Source: Bettongia penicillata ogilbyi (Eukaryota; Chordata; Mammalia; Diprotodontia; Potoroidae). Taken from it: a stretch of DNA of 64,000 bases. Shown here one piece after another: positions 45,145 through 57,202 of this stretch. The position numbers and the translations under genes are program-made. The stretch lies in assembly GCA_023548195.1 (NCBI GenBank), contig JAJHZJ010000121.1, positions 6,538,058 through 6,602,057 on the forward strand, written 5' to 3'. Position 1 is the first letter of the stretch. Each line of letters starts with the position of its first letter. Under the pieces are notes generated by a model. It was given only the letters and a program-made list of their open reading frames with translations. It ran no database searches and was not told the DNA's origin.

Positions 45145-45832
45145 AATACTTGTGATTCTGACTCTTCAGGATCTTCCTCACCTTTCTGCTGCCCCGTTTC
45201 CATTGTCACTGTCTCATTACCTCTCATCTAAACTATGGAATAACCTAAATTGTCTTCATGCCTACAGCCTCCAATCTACCCCTCATTTTGGTGATACGCT
45301 AGCCATTGTTCTAACAGACCAGTCTGATCACATTATTCTCCCTGCTCAAAAGCATTTTCTTATTACCTACCAAATTATTCTTTGAGAGCCTCCAGGGCTC
45401 TCAACAATCTGCCTCCATTGTCACATATTACTGCTCCCTACGTACCAGTCAAACAAAGCCATTTGCTCTTCCGTGGTCTGTTCCTGTCCTTTCTCATCAT
45501 CACACCTTTATTTATACTATCCCCCCATACCTAACACAGTCTTCCCTTAAATTTTCCTGTTGAAATCTTTGAATTCTTTGCAAGCCCAGTTCAAGTATCC
45601 TCTCCTCCATGAAGTTTTCCCTATTCTCTAAGCTCCATGTGGTCTCTCCCAAAACCTCTCATGCCACTCTCTTTGCCCAGCCCCCATTTGTACCTAGATG
45701 TTGGCAGGGCATCCCTTCTTACCCATTAGACTGTGAGCTCCTTGAGAGCAGGGGATACCTTTTGCCTTTATTTATATCCCTAGCACTTTGGCCAGTGCCT
45801 GACAATTCATGAACACAGCGATTAACTCTTCT
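45145..45832 (+). mobile_element. L2-type LINE relic, 3' portion
   Basis: 'ctcatctaaactatggaata', 'gagcctccagggctctcaac', 'tcctctcctccatgaagttt', 'tagactgtgagctccttgag' and 'tatccctagcactttggcca' are in L2 order. The 77- and 67-codon frames are fragments. Confidence 0.8.
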
Positions 45833-45934
45833 GTACACTGACCATATTCTAAGTTATATTTTAGTTATTAGTGTAATTTCCCAGTCTTACCCTCCATAGT
45901 AGATTTTGGGCTACTTGACAGCAAAGATTCTACT
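45833..45934 (+). mobile_element. L2-like 3' fragment, left part
   Basis: 'atattctaagttatatttta' to 'cttgacagcaaagattctac' resembles a plus-strand 3' end that continues at 46226. Confidence 0.45.
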
Positions 45935-46225
45935 ATCACCATCGTAATCAAGAAATATTTATTAGGTATTTTCTATATTCCAGGCCGTGTGTTAAGCATG
46001 AGGACACAAAGATACAAAGGCAAAAACACAGTCCCTATCCCAAAAAACACATTCTAATGGGGGCGACAATATGCAAACAACTACATATATGCAAAATATA
46101 TACAAAGTAAATAGCAGGTAATCTCCCAGGGAAGGCAGATTGAGAAAGGTTTCTTGCAAAAGATGAGATTTAAACTAAATCTTGAAGAAAGCCAGGGAAA
46201 CCAGAAGAGAGAGATGAGGAGAAAG
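45935..46225 (-). mobile_element. L2-type LINE 3' end, minus strand
   Basis: 'caagaaatatttattaggta', 'ccaggccgtgtgttaagcat', 'aaaacacattctaatggggg' and 'cttgaagaaagccagggaaa' give about 290 bp of reversed L2. Confidence 0.8.
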
Positions 46226-46312
46226 GCCTTGTTTCATCTTTGTGTCTCCAGAGCCCAGCAGAGATCATTGTTAATAACAAGTACTTAATAAATATTTCTT
46301 GAATTGAATTCA
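46226..46312 (+). mobile_element. L2-like 3' fragment, right part
   Basis: 'tttcatctttgtgtctccag' and 'aagtacttaataaatatttc' complete the 3' end interrupted at 45934. Confidence 0.55.
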
Positions 46313-46659
46313 ATAATATAAAATGAAAGATACAATGAAAGATAGACCATTAACAAGTTCTATAGTTTGAAGAAAGATTAGAATTAGAAGTTTCAGTAAT
46401 CAGAATGATTTTTGCAAACTATGTTCCATTGGACAGCTAAAAACTGCTTGTGCCCACAAATAACCAAGTATTGAAAGAATCAATAAAAGTAAAATATATA
46501 CTACTTTCATAATACACTGACATAAATATGAAGGCTATGCTGGTTAAAGTCCTAAAACACACAACTTTTAACTATCTAATAAAAAAAGGAAGCATATGGC
46601 ATAAATATTTGTTAAATGAATGGATAGTATTGGTAGATAACATAAGCACACAGTTCAAT
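46313..46659. other. No gene seen
   Basis: AT-rich DNA without a recognised feature. Confidence 0.4.
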
Positions 46660-46915
46660 GCACCTGGCAGCTAGGTGGTTTTGTAGAGTGTCCTTACTTC
46701 CTAGGGTCAGAAAGATTGAGTTCAAATCCAGTTTCAGACACTTACTGGCTATGTGACCCTAAGCAAGTCACTTAACCTGCCTGCCTCAATTTACTCAACT
46801 GTAAAGTAACTTAACCTTTCAGGGTTGTTATGAGGATCAAATGAGATATTTTTGTAGTTCTTTATAAACTTATAGCACTATCTAAATGGTAGCTAATATT
46901 ATTATCTTATAAAAC
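46660..46915 (+). repeat. tRNA-derived marsupial SINE with MIR-like 3' end
   Basis: 'ggcagctaggtggttttgta' head, 'ttgagttcaaatccagtttc' box B, 'ctaagcaagtcacttaacct' core, and a 3' part 'agggttgttatgaggatcaa' that differs from the 'ggcaaacc' tail of the other composite copies. Confidence 0.8.
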
Positions 46916-47349
46916 AGATGAATATTTCCTTGTGTCTTAGAAATACAACATCCCAGATATAGAAGACTGGGGTAAAGTTTTCCTCTGCCAAAGCAGAGAA
47001 TCACCTTCCTGCTGCTAGTGTCATACAGCCACAAACATCAGGACTTTGTTCTCTTTAAAAAGCAAGAGCATGTTGCTACAGTGGCATATATAATGGAACC
47101 TGGAAATTCCATAGGATGATGTACTTTGCCATGTGCCTAGATATATGTCTTGCCTCCAACCTTTTGTAAAACCAAGAGCAAGTTTTCATATAGAAGCTGA
47201 ACCCCTGACCAATATCACTGAGGCCCTTTAGTGAGTTGGATGTGTCAGGAGGGATTTGCTCTAACCTAACCCCCTCTGTCCTGAATGTTGGGCTTGGTGT
47301 GTTTACTAAAGAAAGGAACATAATGAAACAACTTAGAATATTTGTATAT

Positions 47350-47568
47350 GTGGAACTTTAATGTTCACAGAAAGAATATATTCTTTACAATAATCCTATG
47401 AGGTAAGTAGTAAAGGTATTATGATCCCTGTTTTACAGATGAGGAAATTGAAACTTAGAGAGTGACCTACCCATAGCCACAGAGATAATACATATCACAG
47501 ATAGGGACTTGAACCTTTCTCTCCAATTTCCAAATTCAGTATTCTTTCCATAATAACCCGCTGTCTTT
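47350..47568 (-). repeat. MIR-class SINE, minus strand
   Basis: 'ttacaataatcctatgaggt', 'ctgttttacagatgaggaaa' and 'gacttgaacctttctctcca' are reversed MIR blocks. A 16-bp palindrome (aaagaatatattcttt) lies at about 47371-47386. Confidence 0.75.
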
Positions 47569-50500
47569 CATATATAATTGTTCAAACACCAGAATGGTTT
47601 ACCCTTTTACTATAAGAAATTATTGTGAATAAAATACCACAGTTTGGGGGCATGTACATAGGAAGAAAATTAATGATTCTGTTTAAGTTAAATATGGTAC
47701 TAAGAGAGGCTCATCAAACAGTGTTGTCCTTGTTATGGCAAAGAAGTTTCCTAAAAATGTTCACTTTTTAAATAAGTTGCTAAAACATGGAAGACTTTAT
47801 TTGAAAATTTGTAAGAGAATGATTCAGTGTGAAAACATGAAACAGCAGTTTAGCTTCAGCATGTTGTGAAAGCAATGCATTATTTGAACAAACTCTCTCA
47901 GTTATAAATATATTCTAAGATGAATCGGGCAAGATATTGATATGGTCAAAACCATCTTCATTATTAAGACTAAACCTTTATTACCATGCCTTGAATTCCA
48001 CATTTGTTCATTTGAATTTTAGGTATAAGAAATTCACTCTCCTGGGAAAGTGCCCTGATTATAATTCAGTTATGTATTTAAGGGTTCCTTTGGGACTCAA
48101 GCTGAAACTCCTCTGTGACAGTCAGTATTTCTGTAACTCAATCCCCTGGATGCAGTTTTTGGCCTGCCCTCAAATCTTCAACACGAAGATTTTCACATAG
48201 ACAATCTGGATTTGATGGATCAAAATTCTCTGTAGTTAAAGAAGTTTGGGTGGGTTTTTTTTTTTTTTAATCGTAGTCTGATTCTATAAGAAGTCATAGT
48301 TTATGGGAATGCTGAGAAATAATATACTAAAAAGCCCTAAACCTTATGTTCTATGCCTTTCTTGTTTGCATATTTGGTAAATTCATTGAAAAATGTAACA
48401 ACCCTGGATGAACCACCAGTAGATTTTACAAAGAACTTCAAAATGAGATGATGAACAGGTGTTTCTTTTACCCAAGGCAACTCACGTTGAAGAGTGAGGC
48501 ATGTCCTAAGTCAGGGTACTATTATTTTCTATTGATAGCAAAGGAAACAGGAAGTGATGGTTGTATGCACATGCCCACTTTAACTGTTTGAATTAATGTG
48601 ACAGAGAGAAAAGGCAAACGACCCAAGAAAATTACAGAAGTTCCACCTGTATTTTTCTGAGCTCCAAACAGGACAAGTATTTCCTACTTCTCTCCCAAGA
48701 GGTATCTTTCCTGAATATTGTGAATATAGTGTTTTTCTTTATCTTTTTCACTCAGAACCAACTTTAAATATCAGTTTTATCGTTTCAGAAGTGTATTGGA
48801 CCTCTCTATAGCTTCTGATTTGGGTTTTGCTTTTGTTTTTCTACATTCCATGTCAACAGGAATGTCAGTATTACTTAAATAGTTACCTTCTTGGATTATC
48901 TTTCTTTTTTGACCCTTTATTCATTTTTTCAGAGCTCTTTACTCAGAGTTATGACGTTGATAACGAATTTAGTCAATCTACCATATTAATGCAAAACATG
49001 ATTAATGGCTTTTAAGAAACTTAGTCTCACTGGACAAAAAAGGGCTTAGACTCAGTAGTCCTCCTTTTGAGGATTTGCTTAAAACTCAGTGACTCTGTAT
49101 GACTTGTCTTGTGAAACCCGTAACTAAGTGTATCCTCAAATAGAGAATTATTTGCAGATAAAGGGGGATATTTAAAAATATATGCTTCATTTCTTAGAAT
49201 AAATCTAATTTACAGATAGTCAGTGTTTATCATATCGATGCCAAATGATCTCTTCAACTGTAGTTTTCTTTTAAGCAACTACAAAAAGTGAATTGGATTT
49301 AAATATTCATAATCTTATGGTGAAATTTTATTATGAAATGTTTTCAAATTCTAAGATACTTTTTTCACATGAAAATAAAAAAGGTATTTAATTAAAATTG
49401 TCATTTAGATTGATTCCTACAATAAAATAATGGCTACAAATTTCTGACCCTAAATTCAATGTCTCCTACAACGACTCCTTTTTTCCCTAAGTGTGTGGCA
49501 ATAATATTCTAACATTGATCTCAAGAACCTTAAACTTATTGCAAGTTTTAACAAAGTAAGTCAAGAACCAGGGAGTTTAATTGACAAAAGGTACATAAGT
49601 AAATCCAAAGGCTTGGAAATAAGATTTTATTTAATGTTATCTCTCCATCATAACGTCATAAGAACTTTATATCAAATTTCCTGATGCAGTAATATTATTT
49701 GGCAGAAATCTGCTTAGCTTCATTAAAACTTTAATGTAATTGTTCTCCTTTTAAATATAAAATAGCATGGTAGATAGTGGTCAGTCTGTTTCTTTTGGCT
49801 TTACTTGCTAAGGGGATGTAGGTCTCTGTTTTATTTTACTTAATCAATTAACTTGTTAGCTGGAGTACTTTCTTGGGGTCAGAAATCTGCAACTTATTTT
49901 AGGCTTAATAGAAAATGGATAATGAAATTTATTATGTGGTAATTGAAAAGAATTGAAGAATGATATAACTTGAGATTGAGAAGAGTAAGAAAGAACTTTT
50001 AGAAGGTGAAATAGCATGTCATAGCAATGACCAACAAAAAATATTTCAACTCTCTAGTTTAGACTGAAGTCATGCCATTGCTCATCCATCATATTAGAAT
50101 ACTTGGTGAGGTTGGCCATATTTTGAATCAACCTATCACTTCATACATAACTGTTTTAACATTCATAAGCTGCAAAATAAATTACTCCAATCATTTGTTT
50201 GACACTTTCCAAACTACCAATGATAAACTACCTGCTTTTTTCAAGAGATAGAGGTGGGTGGGGTGGAGAGAAGTGTGAAAGAAAAAAAGATTTTTAATTC
50301 TGTCTATGGAAAAGTGTTTCCAGTAAAATTGTTTATGAAAATAATAAAAGAAAAGAAACTTACTGTTCTATTTTAAAATGAATGTTTACTTTCTTCTAGT
50401 CTCAGCCAGTCTGACTTCAAGGACCCTAGATAAACCAACAAGTTGAGAAACAACCTTTACAACACTTCTTTCTTAAAGGAGACCTAAATTACTTAAAAAC

Positions 50501-50797
50501 CGAACGTTTCTATCTGGAGATGGGGTCCCAGCTGAGTAAAATTCTTTTTTTCATCAGCAACCTTTGGATTTTCTTAATCAGAAAAATACACACACACCTT
50601 TTAGTCAACTTGGGAGGTGTTTATATGGATTCCCATTTGGTTTGTGCAAGGAATACATTTGACTTTGTTATACTTGCTGCTGGGGGTGGGGTGTACTTTA
50701 TAGCTGATTCAGAAATGCAGTTGGGGGAACTGATAATTGTCTTTCCACCTTGAATCTCTCAAGATGGTGCATAATTTCAAAGTTCCCTATTCTAGGG
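47569..50797. other. Low-repeat noncoding block, 3.2 kb
   Basis: No SINE, LINE, LTR or hAT element I can assign, in sharp contrast with the flanks. Parts at 47750-47900 and 50040-50240 look unique and not strongly biased in composition. The 77-codon frame at 50520 starts MGSQLSK, which fits an N-myristoylation signal by chance; nothing after it is recognisable. Confidence 0.45.
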
Positions 50798-50928
50798 GAG
50801 GCAATGAAAAAGGGAAAGGGACAGGAAACAGAAAAGTGGAAGCAGAAAAGGAGAAAGATGAGTAAAGTGAAAGGGAGCAATAGGGAAAAAAGGAGAGGGG
50901 ACAGTGGAGAGTGGAGGAGAAAGACTTC
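50798..50928 (+). repeat. Polypurine tract
   Basis: About 130 bases dominated by GGGA, GAAA and GGAG units, just upstream of the GC-rich segment. Could form a triplex or bind GA-binding factors. Confidence 0.75.
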
Positions 50929-51428
50929 CTCACTGCAGTACAGAATTTAATAGTAATCAGTAGCTCCTTCCCAAAGCCTCAGCACTAATCTTAACCACTG
51001 TCCTTTTCTTTCCAGACCATGATGATGCGTTCGCGTCTTGAGCACGGGATGATTTGCCCTCTCGGGTAGTCTAAAAACTCTACTAGCTTTTTGGTGCAGA
51101 AGTGGTGGCCGCAAAGGGAGAAGAGGGTAGGTGGAGAGTTATTCCCTCCTCCCACCCACACCTCCGCCTCCTTCCCTCCCCCTTCTACCAGAAAGCAGCA
51201 GCATCCCCCTTGGAGCCAAGTCCAGCTTCATTCCATTACCATTTCTCTGGGGGCTGGGAAACAGCAGCCACTTGCTGCCTGAGCAGATGGGGGTTCTGGC
51301 TGCTGGTGCTGCCTCTTGTTGATGTTGGGGTGTCAGAAAGGCAGCGGAGAGCCTATGATCTACTACACTGCAGTGCCAGCGTCAGGAGCCTCCAGCTCAC
51401 TGCAGGACAGCGAGCCCACACTCACACC

Positions 51429-51431
<3 letters not shown>

Positions 51432-51476
<45 letters not shown>
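51432..51476. repeat. (CA)n microsatellite
   Basis: About 22 CA units within the GC-rich segment. Confidence 0.95.
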
Positions 51477-51478
<2 letters not shown>

Positions 51479-51660
51479 CCCCACGCTCCCCTCCGTACAC
51501 ACAAACAGACCCACACGCACACTCTCCTAGGTTTCCTCTCAACGCAGCGATGCTTGCGGCAAACCCAGCGGTGGGAACTGTGGGGCCCAGAGCTGTTTGG
51601 GGATGTGTGTGTTGCTATTTCCCTGAAAGGCAGCTGAGAGGTAGAGTGCCCAGACTCCTG

Positions 51661-51695
51661 GCCGCTGCTGCCGCCGCCGCCGCCACCGTCGCCAC
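51661..51695 (+). repeat. CCG-rich trinucleotide run
   Basis: GCC/GCT/ACC triplets as often seen in 5' untranslated regions of CpG-island genes. Confidence 0.8.
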
Positions 51696-51828
51696 CCAGT
51701 CCTTCTCCTTCTCCTCCTCCCTCCCTCCCCCTTGTTGCTTGCCCACAACTACGCTGCCGCCCCAGAACGCCCCAAACTGATCTAGGGAGAAAGTGAACCC
51801 GTGGGATCTGACTCCCCGAAACACCTGC

Positions 51829-51836
51829 ATTTGCAT
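51829..51836 (+). promoter_or_regulatory. Octamer motif ATTTGCAT
   Basis: Exact POU-factor octamer, in a conserved-looking part of the GC-rich segment. A single 8-mer can occur by chance. Confidence 0.4.
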
Positions 51837-52330
51837 TTCTTATGTAATGTACTGCAAGTTTCCTCGTTGGAGCCCATTTGAACTGAGGCGCATGATCACC
51901 AACCATCACGCTACAGCCCAGACCCACATCCCAGCCCATCCAGGCAGCAAAGCACCCAGGAAGGTTTAAAGCAAAACAGTAACAACCCTCTCTTCCCCAG
52001 CCCCCCAGCGTGCGGTAACAAAATGCTGTGGGCACAATGTGTGTACTTGGACTTGGTTTCCCTCCAGGCATCAGCCCTGGGAAAGTATCCTTGTGGCATG
52101 ATGTGTCACCGGCAGACGGGGAATGAGTTAATCCACCGGCACTGTGAGCTAGTGGGGAAGAGGGAGGCGGGGGCTGATGGTGGTGGGAGGTGGGATGAGA
52201 GAGAGGGAGGGATAGATAGGGCCTGATTTTTCTTTGGTAAAGGTGATCAGTGTGACGAATATTCTGCAAGCTAATCAGAAAGTATTGTACAGGATCTCAG
52301 CTCCTGAGCCCCATGTCACTGAACCCAAAG

Positions 52331-53815
52331 GGAGGGCAGTCTGATAAGTAAAGAGAACCCCCCCCCCCAACCCCATATCCTTCTTTATTATAACTACCGA
52401 AGCTTCAGCTGCCTAAGGGAAAACCGCTAGGGCACATCACTTCAATATTCCAGCGAAACACGAATAAAATAAAAAAGCGTTTAAAGTTTTCATCCCTCTG
52501 TTGATGAGATGTGTCACCGCCAAGAGATGCTGCTAATGGTTTTCATATTCGCTGAAGCTAATCCAGCTGTTTTTTCATATAACATCTCTACCATGCAACG
52601 GTCGGTCCTGGCTCCTTTATCTTTTCCCCTTCCTTCCCTCTTAGTAGAATTGCAGAGCTATCTCTACGAGCAACAGACAGGTTATTATGAGGGAAAACAT
52701 AACATTATGCATGTTTTGCTTACCAGTTGGGTTCTTGTTTTTCTTAAGACTCTTGCCACAAAGACACTGCAGCATATGCGTTCCTTTGCTGAAAATGTTC
52801 CAAAGAAACCACATTGATTTGGGCGAAAAGCAATCCAGCAGCTTAGACACCCTGAGAAAGAAGAGATCCTTGTGGTTGCATAATAATAATTTGAGATCAG
52901 TTCTCCTGAAGAGGGGCACCAGTTTTACCATAGGAAAAACGATAATATTCCGATCTTCTCCCAGTTTTTTCCCCTCACGTGGTATATTTCTTTGAGACTT
53001 CTCAATGAATGTTTTTTCGTCCAGGATGAATGATTTATCCCCCTAGATCAACACTGGATTATTACCAAAAGGATGGGGGGGAAAAATCCTTTTCAGCATG
53101 AAGCCAAACGAAAAGGCAAAGAAATTCCAACTGAGGCCAAAAACTAATCAGGGAGAACAGTAATGCACAAAAGATCCCCAAAGAGAAAACCATAGCCTTT
53201 TACTTGATCACTATGAGGATGGGAGGATCTGCAGAAGCCAAAGCAGGAATCATCTTACTGAAAGAAGACTGCCATTGTGTAGCCCCTAGGAGAAAGGAAA
53301 AAGAAAACAAAAAAAAAAAGAAAGAAAGAAAGAAAAAAGAAAAAAAAAAACACCGCACACACTCACACACCAATACCACCTCCGGAATCAAGTCTGACAG
53401 ATGAAGATATAGATTTCCCTCTGAAAGTGTCGATTTTTTACAATAAATTCCCAGTGATCTGTATAATCTGACTGAACCTGCAGTTCTCAATCACCTCGTA
53501 GAAAAGATGCAAATCTAGGTCCCCCTCCCCTTAGCAATCTTGTAGTAGGTGGAGAGAAAGGCAGACCCCCTTCCTCCTTCTTCTCACTCTCCCTGCTTCC
53601 AGCAACGGTGTGCATGAGGAAAATCTCCCCTCTGGATTTCTCTCCCAGCCTTGGATGTGAGTTACAGGCATTAGAGGGAGGAGGAGGAGGAGTTGAAGTT
53701 TGCATTGAAAAGACTGGCTTTCCATGACGTAGCCACGTGCTTTCAGACCCGTCACCAGTGAGATGCTTCAACCAGCCCGGGGAGGGCAGTGTCACTGCGG
53801 TCTCTTTCCCAGCAC
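52331..53815. other. Low-repeat noncoding block right of the GC-rich segment
   Basis: No transposon seen. Contains a poly-C run at 52358-52368 and a purine tract at 53288-53350. A minus-strand donor-like site (CTG|GTAAGC) lies at about 52724. The 102-codon plus frames at 52509 and 52687 and the 96-codon minus frame at 52641 overlap one another and match nothing known. Confidence 0.4.
53288..53350 (+). repeat. A-rich GAAA purine tract
   Basis: About 60 bases of AAAG units with long A runs. Confidence 0.85.
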
Positions 53816-53819
53816 CTCT

Positions 53820-53903
<84 letters not shown>
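53816..53903. repeat. (CT)n microsatellite
   Basis: About 88 bp of nearly pure CT. The 151-codon minus frame at 53487-53942 (RERERE) and the plus frame at 53737 (SLSLSL) come from it. Confidence 0.98.
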
Positions 53904-53905
<2 letters not shown>

Positions 53906-54814
53906 ACTCCCAGCACTCTAACCTCTGCTCCCTCGCCCTCACATCAACCCTAAATCTGAGCTACTGCTGGTTTGTTCCCTACTGCAACAAAAGACATTAA
54001 AGGTATTTTGCACTTTAAAAAGTGAGTTAAAGAAGAGAAAATAATAATAGTAACACTGAAAATAAGTAAGTCATGGCAAGGAAATAACACATTAAAGAAA
54101 GGCAAAAGGAAACCTTTCATCTTTCTATGCTGTTGGAATTTTACTTTTATCTTTCCTTGTTATTTTTAGTTCCCTAAACATCAAAGAAATGTCTTTCAAA
54201 TGCCTTGTTTTTGTGTGATGAGCTCTTATTAAGTTTTTCATTACAGAAAATACTACATCAGAATGGAGTTTTTTTTTAAGTCTGTGGCCATATATATGTT
54301 TTATATATGTATATGTCTATATGTACATATACACACATACATATATATCTCCCTTTCTCTATCAATTTATATATGTATATATGTTTTCCAGAAACGTCCC
54401 CCCTTTGGCACCTGCCAAAATCTGTCTAGTAAAATATTAGGAAAAAGTACCAAGCAGAATTGCATTTCCCTCTGGCATTATATTTTCCTTAAATAATATG
54501 ACATATGTTAAACTATTCTAATTTAGCTCTTATTGAACTAAATTTCTCTCCGTTAATTGAATCATCATAAACTGTCCCTCTCAACTTCTTAATTCCTCTC
54601 TTTGCTTAATATGCAACCTAATTACCCCATACCAAATTTCTTCCAAAGAAGCCAGCAGTAAAATTTCCTTCAGGATAGATTCCTAAACTCGAAATAGTCA
54701 CCTAAAGGTCTAAGGAGTAACTTTTTTCAACAATGAAACTAATTCCAATCCTTGGTTAAAATGCCGTTTACAAATCTGTACAAAGTTTTATACTTGCCAG
54801 GAGCTGTTCCTTAA
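53904..54814. other. No gene seen; includes a TA-rich microsatellite
   Basis: AT-rich DNA; (TATATG)n-like repeat at 54291-54383. No named transposon. Confidence 0.45.
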
Positions 54815-54985
54815 TTTCCTTAATGTATTATCTCGTTTAATTCTCAAAATGACCCTGGATAAAGAGACAGTGCAAATACTGTCAGATTTTACAGATAAGA
54901 AAATTGAGGGTCAGAAAATTCATGAGCTTTGTCCAAACTAATAGACGGCAAAGCCCGGACTTAAGTATAAGTATTCTGATCTCAA
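54815..54985 (-). repeat. MIR-class SINE, minus strand
   Basis: 'tgtattatctcgtttaattc', 'ttttacagataagaaaattg' and 'ggcaaagcccggacttaagt' are reversed MIR blocks. Confidence 0.7.
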
Positions 54986-54994
54986 ATATTTCTA

Positions 54995-56458
54995 CCACAT
55001 CTCTTCTTCCTTTCTCAGCCAAACTCCTTGAAAGCATTGTCTACACTTACTGTCTCCACTCCTCCTCTCCTGAAACTTTTGCAATCTGGCTTCCAACCTC
55101 ACTCAACTGAACTGCTATCTCCAAATTTACCAAAGTTCTCTTAATTGACCACTCTGGTGTGGTCTTTTAAAATCTATTCTAATCCTTCTTGACATTCGGC
55201 TGCACTTAAAGCTGTTGACCACCAACTACCATCTCCCTCTAGGAGCACCAGTTTCTCCTGGTTCATCTGCCACTTGTCCGATCACTTCTCAGTTGCCTTT
55301 GCTGGTTTACCATTATCTCTATCACAAGCTTTAACTATGGCTGTTCCCCAAGGGTTTTGCATAAACCCACTTCTCTCTATATATAATACTCTCTTAGTAA
55401 CTTCATCTGATCTCATGGATTTAGCTCTCATCTCTACGCACATGACTCCCAGATCAATAAATCCAGCCCAGTTCTTCCCTAAGCTTTAATTCTGCATTAC
55501 ATAGTGCCAGCTGGACCTTTCAAGCTGTACATCCCAAAAGCACCTTAAATTTAATACATCTAAAAGTCAACTCACTGTCTTTCTCTCTCTTGTTCCGTCT
55601 TTCAGATTTCCCTTTCTGTCCATGATGGTTCCATCCTTCCCAGGTTCATAATCTGGGCGTTATTCCGCACTCTCCCTCATTTCATATATACAGCCAGTTG
55701 CCAGATCTTATCATTTTTGCCTTCACAACATCTCTTCCATTAAGCCCTTCTCTCCACTCACACAGTGACAATCTTGGTTTAAGCCCTCACCTCTTCCCTA
55801 AATTATTACGACAACTTTCTTATTGGTCTCCCACCCTCATCTTTCTCTATCCTACATACTCCTGTCAGAGTAATTTTCCTTAAGCATAGATCTCACCAAA
55901 TGACTCTTCTCCTCAATCACATCTGGCTTCCCATTATCTCTAAGCTAAAATATAAACTGCTATGCTTAACTTTCAAAGCTCTATACACACTGCTCCCAAT
56001 TTAGCTTTCAAGAATTATTAGGCATTATTCCTCCTGTCATTCTCTTCCATCCTGCCAAACTGGCCATCTCTCTGTTCCTCACACCTGACACTTCATCTGT
56101 CATCTTTCTACCCATGCATTGGTTATCCTTCATTCCTGGAATTCATTTTCTCCTCACTCTTCACTTCTACCTCATAGAATTCCTTTGAGATACAGCTCAG
56201 ACGTCATCTTCTCCATGAAGCCTTTCCTGATCCTCTCAACAGTTAATGTCCTTCCTCCCAAACTATTTTTACTACTTTGTATCTATTTTGTACATAGTAA
56301 CATTATATTTTTGCCATATATTTTCATACGTACTGTTGGGCTCCTTCCCTCCCCCATTGGAATGAAAGCTCATTGTTAGTAGGGATTGTTTCATTCTTAG
56401 ATCCTCAAAACTTAGACAGTACATTATACATAGTAGGTGCTTAATAAATACATGTTAG
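54995..56458 (+). mobile_element. Long L2-type LINE relic with reverse-transcriptase remains
   Basis: About 1.46 kb in L2 order. 'gcaatctggcttccaacctc' and 'ttctcctggttcatctgcca' lead to a frame (55274-55489) reading 'FSVAFAGLPLSLS' and 'AVPQGFCINPLL', the V-P-Q-G reverse-transcriptase motif. The catalytic YADD now reads YAHD at 55435-55446, in a shifted frame. Then come 'cccattatctctaagctaaa', 'cttctccatgaagcctttcc' and the 3' end 'tagtaggtgcttaataaata'. Confidence 0.88.
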
Positions 56459-56672
56459 TATATTGTTATGCCAGGCTGCCTCCCTAATAAGTTATGTTAA
56501 TTTTCTTCCTCTTGAAACAAATGCATGTGTATCAGAAATTGATATGGTAGCTAATAACTGTCCCTTGCCTCCAGAGAAGAGGAAAAAAACCTAAATAAAA
56601 AAAAACAACACAAAAATCATACATCCTTTTAATGACAATAAATCTTAATGACAAAAACCTAATGACAAAAAA
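56459..56672. other. No gene seen
   Basis: AT-rich stretch between L2 and MIR. Confidence 0.4.
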
Positions 56673-56935
56673 TCAATAATGGCTAGCATTTAAATAGAAT
56701 TTTTAGATTTGGAAAGTACCTTACATACATTAGCTCATTTGAGGCTCTCAACAACTCTGAGTTAGGTTCAATTTATTATAAGATAGGATAAGGAACCTGA
56801 GGCACAAAGATATTAAGTTATATGCCTCATGTCTCAGAGATAATAAGTGTCTGACACAGAATTTGAACTCAGGTCTTCTTGATCACAAGTCCAGTGCTCC
56901 AGCTACAACCACTATCTAATTAATTCAAAATTAAA
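56673..56935 (-). repeat. MIR-class SINE, minus strand, full length
   Basis: 'gtaccttacatacattagct', 'tgaggctctcaacaactctg', 'tttgaactcaggtcttcttg' and 'gtccagtgctccagctaca' in order. Confidence 0.8.
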
Positions 56936-57004
56936 ATACTATCTCTTCTATATTTGATCTCAAATTATCTCAGTTTCTGATTGAAATATTGAGGTTTGAC
57001 AAAA

Positions 57005-57202
57005 CAGTAACATGGTGCACTGGAAAGAATACTGCTCAAATCAGGGGATAGTCTTCAAATCCTGACTCTGTCATTTGCAACCTATGTGACCTTGGACTTA
57101 GCCAATCTGGGTCTCATTTTTCTTATCTATAAAATGAGGAGTTTGAGTAAATATCCTTTGAGGTCTCTTCCAACCTTAGATCTATGATCCTATGATTTAT
57201 TT
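57005..57202 (+). repeat. MIR-class SINE, full length
   Basis: 'catggtgcactggaaagaat', 'cttcaaatcctgactctgtc', 'gaccttggacttagccaatc' and the 3' end 'gaggtctcttccaaccttag'. Confidence 0.8.

Larger units (their letters stand above)
50990..52330. promoter_or_regulatory. GC-rich candidate promoter / 5' exon region
   Basis: GC content and CpG frequency are raised relative to the flanks ('gcgttcgcgtc', a CCG run, 'gtcaccggcagacggg'). Includes a (CA)n tract, a (CCG)-rich run and an octamer motif. Long frames (290 codons minus, 154 and 142 plus) read through the simple repeats on both strands and show no known domain. I infer a promoter or an untranslated first exon, direction unknown. Confidence 0.5.

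Noticed and set aside
50520..50753. 77-codon frame beginning MGSQLSK as a myristoylated small protein
   Set aside because: Only the first residues fit an N-myristoylation signal; the rest matches no family I know and the length is within chance.
51397..52269. 290-codon minus-strand open frame
   Set aside because: It reads through a (CA)n tract as repeated V-C and through the CCG run as poly-glycine. Competing frames exist on the plus strand. No recognised domain.
52100..52519. Repeated 12-mer gatgtgtcaccg at 52100 and 52508 as a paired regulatory site
   Set aside because: Many repeated 12-mers are expected by chance in 64 kb, and the flanks do not match.
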